DNA of 64,000 nt, taken from the NCBI RefSeq assembly GCF_022376445.1, contig NW_025954968.1, positions 434,001 through 498,000 of the forward strand. The letters are read 5' to 3'. Positions 59,683 to 64,000 of the stretch are shown piece after piece; the stretch's first letter is position 1; each line of letters starts with the position of its first letter. The translations under genes and the position numbers were made by a program. The notes under the pieces were generated by a model. The model was not told the DNA's origin, did no database searches, and was given only the letters and a program-made list of their open reading frames with translations. This stretch comes from Fomitopsis serialis. Taxonomy: Eukaryota > Basidiomycota > Agaricomycetes > Polyporales > Fomitopsidaceae.

Positions 59683-60284
59683 CCTTACCTGCGCCGGCGG
59701 GGCTCGTCGAATCGCAGAAACTCCCTCAGCCATTGTTTACGCCCTCCACGAAAGCCGAACAATGACAGCACAACGAGAACATCTCTATATAACGCGGTAT
59801 GTCCTGTATATTTCCCTCATGACGATCCCCGTACTCACCGTCACTCCTACGCAGCCGCCTCAATGATCGGGCAGGATCTGCACGATAAAATCTCGGTTAC
59901 GGCCATCAAGCTGTATCAACTTGACGCTGCCGCGGACTATGCCCTAAAGCGTGGCCTCATCCTCGTAGACACGAAGTTTGAGTTCGGGCTCGTTCCGTCG
60001 CCTTCCAGTGGGGAGGAGCTGATCCTGGTCGACGACCTACTCACGCCAGACTCATCTCGCTACTGGCCTGCGGAAGGATACAAGCCCGGAGGAACGTAGC
60101 CAAGTTTCGACAAGCAGTACTTGCGGGACTGGTTGACAAGCACGGGCTTCAGGAACGGGTTTGAAAGCGGCCCGGAAGGAAAGGAGGGAGAAGGGTGGGT
60201 CATGGAGACGAGTGTGGTGGAGGGCACAAGGGAGAGGTATCTTGAAGCCTTGAGAATGCTGGTGGGCGAAGACGTTACGTTGTA
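59683..60284 (+). pseudogene. ADE1 pseudogene (exons 3-4 only)
   Basis: Aligns to ADE1 from about 54076 to its stop. It lacks exons 1-2 and hence the ATP-binding N-terminus. It has an in-frame TGA at 59763-59765 (the intact gene reads GGA in this place) and TAG at 60097-60099 (CAG in the intact gene), plus a 3 bp insertion near 59931. The signature region and C-terminus ([18 protein letters not shown]) remain readable. Part of segmental duplication copy 2; it cannot encode an active enzyme. Confidence 0.92.
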
Positions 60285-60771
60285 AGCGTCCCATGAAATT
60301 GTAGCCGTATGTTCTCTCTTTATATAATAAAGCCAGCGAATAACGTTCATCGCTCAGCGTGGTCTAGGCTACAGAATGTTGTATCTTTCAGGCTTCGATC
60401 TTGCAGGCGTTCTTGTGGGACTAACAGTAAAATCTAGTAAGTTTTGTCTAGGACTACTTGCAACGGCCGTAAAGACACTCATAATTCGCAACATCAATGA
60501 TGGCATTTGTTTAGGCTACAATAATGATTAATACCCCGTCAAGCTTCAAGGTCAAGACGCGCATTGAATCTAAGGGAGCGGCGAGAGAGAAGGCCCGACG
60601 CCGGATACAACTCCCAGAGATTGGGATAAAATGATTTTTGGATGTTGGCCTACCATCATGCCTGCATCGAGCACGGGAGACAGCTTCTTGTAAGCCACAC
60701 TTAGTATGGCCGCCAACTTATCACTAAGCTCAGTACTAAATATACAAAAATGAATTGAGCACGCTTTACCA
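60285..60771. other. Intergenic region in duplication copy 2
   Basis: Counterpart of 54673-55186, diverged but alignable. No gene seen. Confidence 0.4.
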
Positions 60772-61080
60772 TCAGGTCGGGTAGGGACAGTTGCCTCCCA
60801 TATGGCGCTGGAGGGCAGCATTCGTACTGAAAGCGGCCAAGCACCTCTGGCACACATATGGCCTGGTACTGTGCGTCGTAGGGCCAAAAGGCATCGCACA
60901 GTCTGGGGGGAGCTGCGGAGTATTTCTGTCATAGCACTCGGGTGCTATCGCAGGATGAGCCCGCACTGGCGGTAGCGGCGAGTAGCCTTGGTAGACAACC
61001 ATCGACAACTTGTCGCGGACGAATGTCGAGCCTTGCTCTTCGCGGTTGTCTGCGTCAAGGATCTTGGACATGAGAGCCAT
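60772..61080 (-). CDS. Small CCHC zinc-finger protein, copy 2
   Basis: One open frame of 102 aa starting MALMSKILDADNREEQ, paralogue of 55187-55495. The finger is YVCQRCLAAFSTNAALQRH followed by GGNC (C-x2-C-x12-H-x4-C). All four ligands are kept although the sequence between them has changed a lot, whereas flanking noncoding DNA in the duplication is more similar. This suggests either relaxed or diversifying change under a retained fold. Function is unknown; a role in nucleic-acid or protein binding is possible. Confidence 0.6.
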   Translation of the reverse strand: MALMSKILDADNREEQGSTFVRDKLSMVVYQGYSPLPPVRAHPAIAPECYDRNTPQLPPDCAMPFGPTTHSTRPYVCQRCLAAFSTNAALQRHMGGNCPYPT

Positions 61081-61231
61081 AGCGGGAGTCGTTGTGAGAC
61101 TAGCTGGAGTCGGTGAGTGGTTGATGAATACCGTACAGCTTGGAGCTCTTTTGATTCATTGTCTGGTGGGTAAACAGATACCATGCGGCGCGTTTCCTTC
61201 GAAATCAGCACGTTCAAGTAAAACTTTCAAC

Positions 61232-61433
61232 ACTACGCATGGTGGAACTCACACCCAGCGCTGCGGAAGGGGAGAGAACGATCAGTCGTCAGCAGTAACG
61301 AGATGCATACGGCGAGCCAAAGGAAGATGTGAAACTTACCGCACCCCACCAAGTGCCGTTTCATGACAACCCATTGAATTGCGTGTGGGCGAGCGGTGAA
61401 TTGGACTAGCTAGGCAGATGACTTCAGTCTTCA
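61232..61433 (-). CDS. 40-codon two-exon small ORF, copy 2 (microprotein or upstream ORF)
   Basis: Exon 1 is 61433-61339 and exon 2 is 61259-61232. Exon and intron lengths (95, 79 and 28 nt) equal those of copy 1. The intron differs at only three of 79 positions and keeps the donor, branch-like tract and acceptor. The product starts MKTEVICLASPIHRSPTRNS and ends RAGCEFHHA. The stop is 151 bp before the copy 2 zinc-finger start, nearly the same as in copy 1 (148 bp). Confidence 0.45.
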
Positions 61434-63381
61434 TGCTGCGGCATAGAGCCCAGGTGACGGATCAAATGGGACATACTACCTACGCACCGTCGTTTCTGCA
61501 CTTGCGATATCAACGACTGTTGGAGAGGGAAGGCAGCGAGGCAGCGGAAAGGCGATCAAGAATCTCAATGCTTACCACGGCGCGACTGGCAATGACTCCC
61601 CCCGCTAAACTGCGTCCTGAAGACCGATCTTGCCTGTCTGGACGGGATTCATGAGAACTGTAAAGCTAAGCTCTGTACGAGCCCAGAAGCTGGTGAGCAT
61701 CATGCCATATATACGCACACGACCTCACAGTACATAACCTGGAAAAGATCAAGACTGATCGGACGCACATTGATCATGGCCACCGGCGAGTTATTGCTGG
61801 CCTCAATTCAAGCGGAAATGAGTAGGTGTACAGATGGAAAGATGAAGCATGTGGCTCCGACAAGGACGGTAGATAGGCCGCCGCATCGCATCTGTTTCTG
61901 TCGACAGCTCATGTTGAATTCATGCAAGTTGAAAGTGAGACCTGCCACAGCGTCACTTGCCACACGGCAGTCGGCCCGGTCTGGATGGTAAGCGCCACCA
62001 TGACTGGCCGGGTCCCTGCTCAGTACTAGTACTCAGTGCTCTGCAGCGTACTTGGTCGGTTGCACTTTGGATCCTGCCGTCAAACGGTGTCTTGAGTGGT
62101 TGTAGCGCAGACTCTGTGAAACCTCAGGTGTGAATATTCACGCTGGCCCGTACTTGAATAACTTGCCATTTCCATCATCGGGAGGCGCCGGCGTGTCTGT
62201 TCAAGTGAGACGCGAACATCATATTCCGTCGATCCCGCCGTTGCGCCTTGCTTCGGAGTCCCCACCTAATGCGGATGGTTGTACAGACTGAGAAATGCAG
62301 CACACCAAAATCATTCGCGACGACAACGACCCCTGTGCCAGCGCACTCACCTTTAATTACCGTGACACCACTTGAATATCGTATTGAAAACATTGCGCTC
62401 GGTTGCGAGGAAGTTGGCACCAGCCCATTCGGAACGCCTGGGCCTTGAGCTTGAGGCCTGAGGCCTGAGGTCAGATGCGTTGAATTGTGCTTAGCATTCT
62501 TGACGCACGTAATGGGGCGTGCGGTGCTGCGTCGTAAGTGACCGATGGGACTGCAAAGCAGCCGTAGTTCCTGTAGTCGATAGAGATTTCTTTTGCGACC
62601 AAGAGGTTAGTATGCAAAACTGATTGATGTCAGCTACGATCTATGAACGCGGGAGGGGGACGTACCATGACCAATGTGAACATTGCAGCCATACCTTCGT
62701 TCCGCAAACTCGACTTCGTGAGAGGCTGGGATGAAACAGCGTGCTTGAAGCTCGAAGACGCAAGTAGTAGATATCTCAGTAGCCCAGACCCGGAAGCACT
62801 GCCACAGACGCGGGAAGCACTGCCACAGACGCGGGAAGCACTGCCACAGACGCGGGAAGCACTGCCACAGGGAGGTCGACGGATGGTGGAAACCGAACAT
62901 GCAGTGCATGTACGTTCAGAAATTACTGGATGCCCGTCGAGAGTCCAGACGCACAGCGGTACTTACTGGCAGTGGAAACAGGCCTGTATGCAGTGCCAAG
63001 CAGTACGCGACCTTATGCGGTTGATGGGGGCAAGTGCCAGTGGACTGGTAGGTGCTTGAGCGGCACTACCTGTAAGGGCCTCCCAGTACTGGCAGTGGTA
63101 CTGTTTAATGGTAGACGGATGACACAGTCAGACCAAGAGATAAATCGGTAACGAGACGACCAGTGAAATGCTAACGATGAGAAAGGCTAGGATACACAAG
63201 TCTGAGGAGATCCATTCGAGCGTCCGTGGAGTCAGAGCGTAAAGTACGAGAAGAGGAGTGAGGTTGGTATGCTACAGAGGTCCTGAACGCAAGGAAACGG
63301 TTGAGAGAAGGGACTACGAAGCGCGGAATGTCAGTAAATGGAAAGAGGTGTGTGAACGTCTCCGGAGCGATGATGCGACGT
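61434..63381. other. Duplicated and flanking DNA without recognised gene (copy 2 side)
   Basis: To about 62960 this is the counterpart of 55846-57400; beyond that it is single-copy in the window. Short frames include a 138-codon plus-strand one across the minisatellite (62643-63059), which I regard as repeat-driven. No gene recognised. Confidence 0.35.
62792..62875 (+). repeat. 21-bp minisatellite, four units
   Basis: Units of 21 bp begin at 62792, 62813, 62834 and 62855, nearly identical, each with GGAAGCACTGCCACAG. Being a multiple of three, the repeat never shifts a frame, so it creates repetitive open frames on both strands. Confidence 0.95.
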
Positions 63382-63782
63382 TCAGCTAGTGGAGCCCTCG
63401 GAATCGACGGAGCTGCTGCGTTGTCTCCTGCCGAAGGCGCGAATGCGGGGGAGAGAAAGCCGGAGCTCCATGAGCTCGAGCATGTCCCTGTGACGTGGTG
63501 AGACTCGACTCAACGCGCTACGTCCAACTACACTCACCTGTAATTGAGTCTGTTGGTGACCTTCATAGGTGTCCGGTCGTACTCCTCGACGTAAAACACC
63601 TCTTCCTTCACCACCTCCGCATTCCCATCCTCACTGAACGTCACGGATTTCCGCCGCGCCTCGCGCAGGGGCTTTGGCTGTTCAATGTCTGAGGGTAGGA
63701 GGGGGCCCTCGTAACTTGGGGGCTCCGGGTCCGTGGCGGACGGGGGTGCGACGTTCTGCTTGAGACAGCTCTTGACGACCAT
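63382..63782 (-). CDS. Small conserved-looking protein with KSVTF (PP1-docking-like) motif
   Basis: Exons on the minus strand 63782-63538 and 63487-63382 give 351 nt, 116 aa. It starts MVVKSCLKQNVAPPS; an in-frame Met at 63857 is less likely. The central part reads EARRKSVTFSEDGNAEVVKE, followed by EEVFYVEEYDRTPMKV, and after the intron RDMLELMELRLSLP. KSVTF fits the RVxF-type docking consensus for protein phosphatase 1, and the surrounding basic-then-acidic layout suits that. The binding role is an inference from one short motif. I do not recognise a named family. Confidence 0.6.
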
Positions 63783-64000
63783 AGTGTTTAGATGTCTGCG
63801 GCTGCCGCAAAAGCAAGTGGGGCGATGTGAGCGGCAAAAGGACACGAAGCTTCTCACAGACGACGGGTGTGTCTATGGGGTTGCGGGACCGGGCTGCGCG
63901 TCCTCGAGTTTATGTACGCGCGAGCGCAGTGCTTTTCGAAAGGCGGATGCGCTTGGATAGGGATCCGTCCGGCCGTTGAGTATGAGTGCCAGCCTGGAGC

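Larger units (their letters stand above)
59683..62960. repeat. Segmental duplication, copy 2
   Basis: Second copy of the segment at 54076-57400, in the same orientation, separated by 2.3 kb. It begins inside ADE1 exon 3 and ends just past the minisatellite. Because it starts within a gene, copy 2 is the derived one. Confidence 0.85.

Noticed and set aside
62634..63059. Open frames on both strands across the 21-bp minisatellite
   Set aside because: The repeat length is a multiple of three, so it keeps any frame open; the periodic peptides are a by-product.
1..64000. tRNA, rRNA or autonomous transposon genes
   Set aside because: No conserved tRNA B-box with a matching A-box, no rRNA text, and no reverse transcriptase or transposase motif was found by reading; a covariance-model or profile search could still find diverged examples.

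Overview
This is a 64 kb stretch of a filamentous basidiomycete nuclear genome, most likely an agaricomycete. The genes are split by many introns of about 47-90 nt with GT..AG ends. Several products are typical of that group: an Opi1-family regulator, a large F-box protein, a VPS9 GEF, Mkt1, a DM9 protein and a multi-exon P450. There are no operons, ribosome binding sites, tRNA or rRNA genes, or CRISPR arrays. I joined exons by hand from splice signals and reading phase. For most genes the joined exon lengths sum to an exact multiple of three, which supports the models.

Left part (1-28 kb): the 3' part of an Opi1-like lipid regulator (+); an F-box protein (-); a VPS9-domain Rab GEF (-); a broken coiled-coil gene (+); a nitronate monooxygenase (-); Mkt1 (+); and a small zinc-finger protein (+). 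A 7.8 kb stretch with no recognisable gene follows (20.6-28.5 kb). Several left-side genes have single-base frame breaks inside conserved segments. In the F-box and nitronate monooxygenase genes, and in the EngB-like gene at 33 kb, the missing bases needed are exactly those that restore a multiple of three. This points to either residual assembly indels or local gene decay.

Middle part (28-49 kb): a single-exon 1136-residue heavy-metal P1B ATPase with a very cysteine-rich N-terminus; a divergent EngB-like GTPase; a TMEM170-like membrane protein; three pirin paralogues on the minus strand; a DM9 protein and a vWA protein 38 bp apart; a 13-exon cytochrome P450; the ribosome-assembly WD40 protein Notchless/Rsa4; and a second, canonical EngB GTPase with a probable mitochondrial presequence. 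Pirins B and C arose by duplication of a divergent pirin/Notchless gene pair. The second Notchless copy survives only as a relic (43.3-43.8 kb). A CATGACCAAGC element is shared by all three pirin promoters.

Right part (49-64 kb): a DNA ligase IV-like ligase; ADE1 (SAICAR synthetase); and a segmental duplication of about 3.3 kb (54.08-57.40 and 59.68-62.96 kb). It carries an ADE1 3' part (intact in copy 1, a pseudogene in copy 2), paired small CCHC zinc-finger genes, paired 40-codon two-exon small ORFs and a minisatellite with 2 versus 4 copies. The spacer between the copies holds a six-unit degenerate tandem array. A small conserved protein with a PP1-docking-like KSVTF motif ends the window.

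Most of these genes are housekeeping and unrelated in pathway. The parts most worth a second look are the pirin/Notchless duplication with its shared promoter element, and the duplicated intron-containing microprotein or upstream ORF ahead of fast-changing zinc-finger genes.
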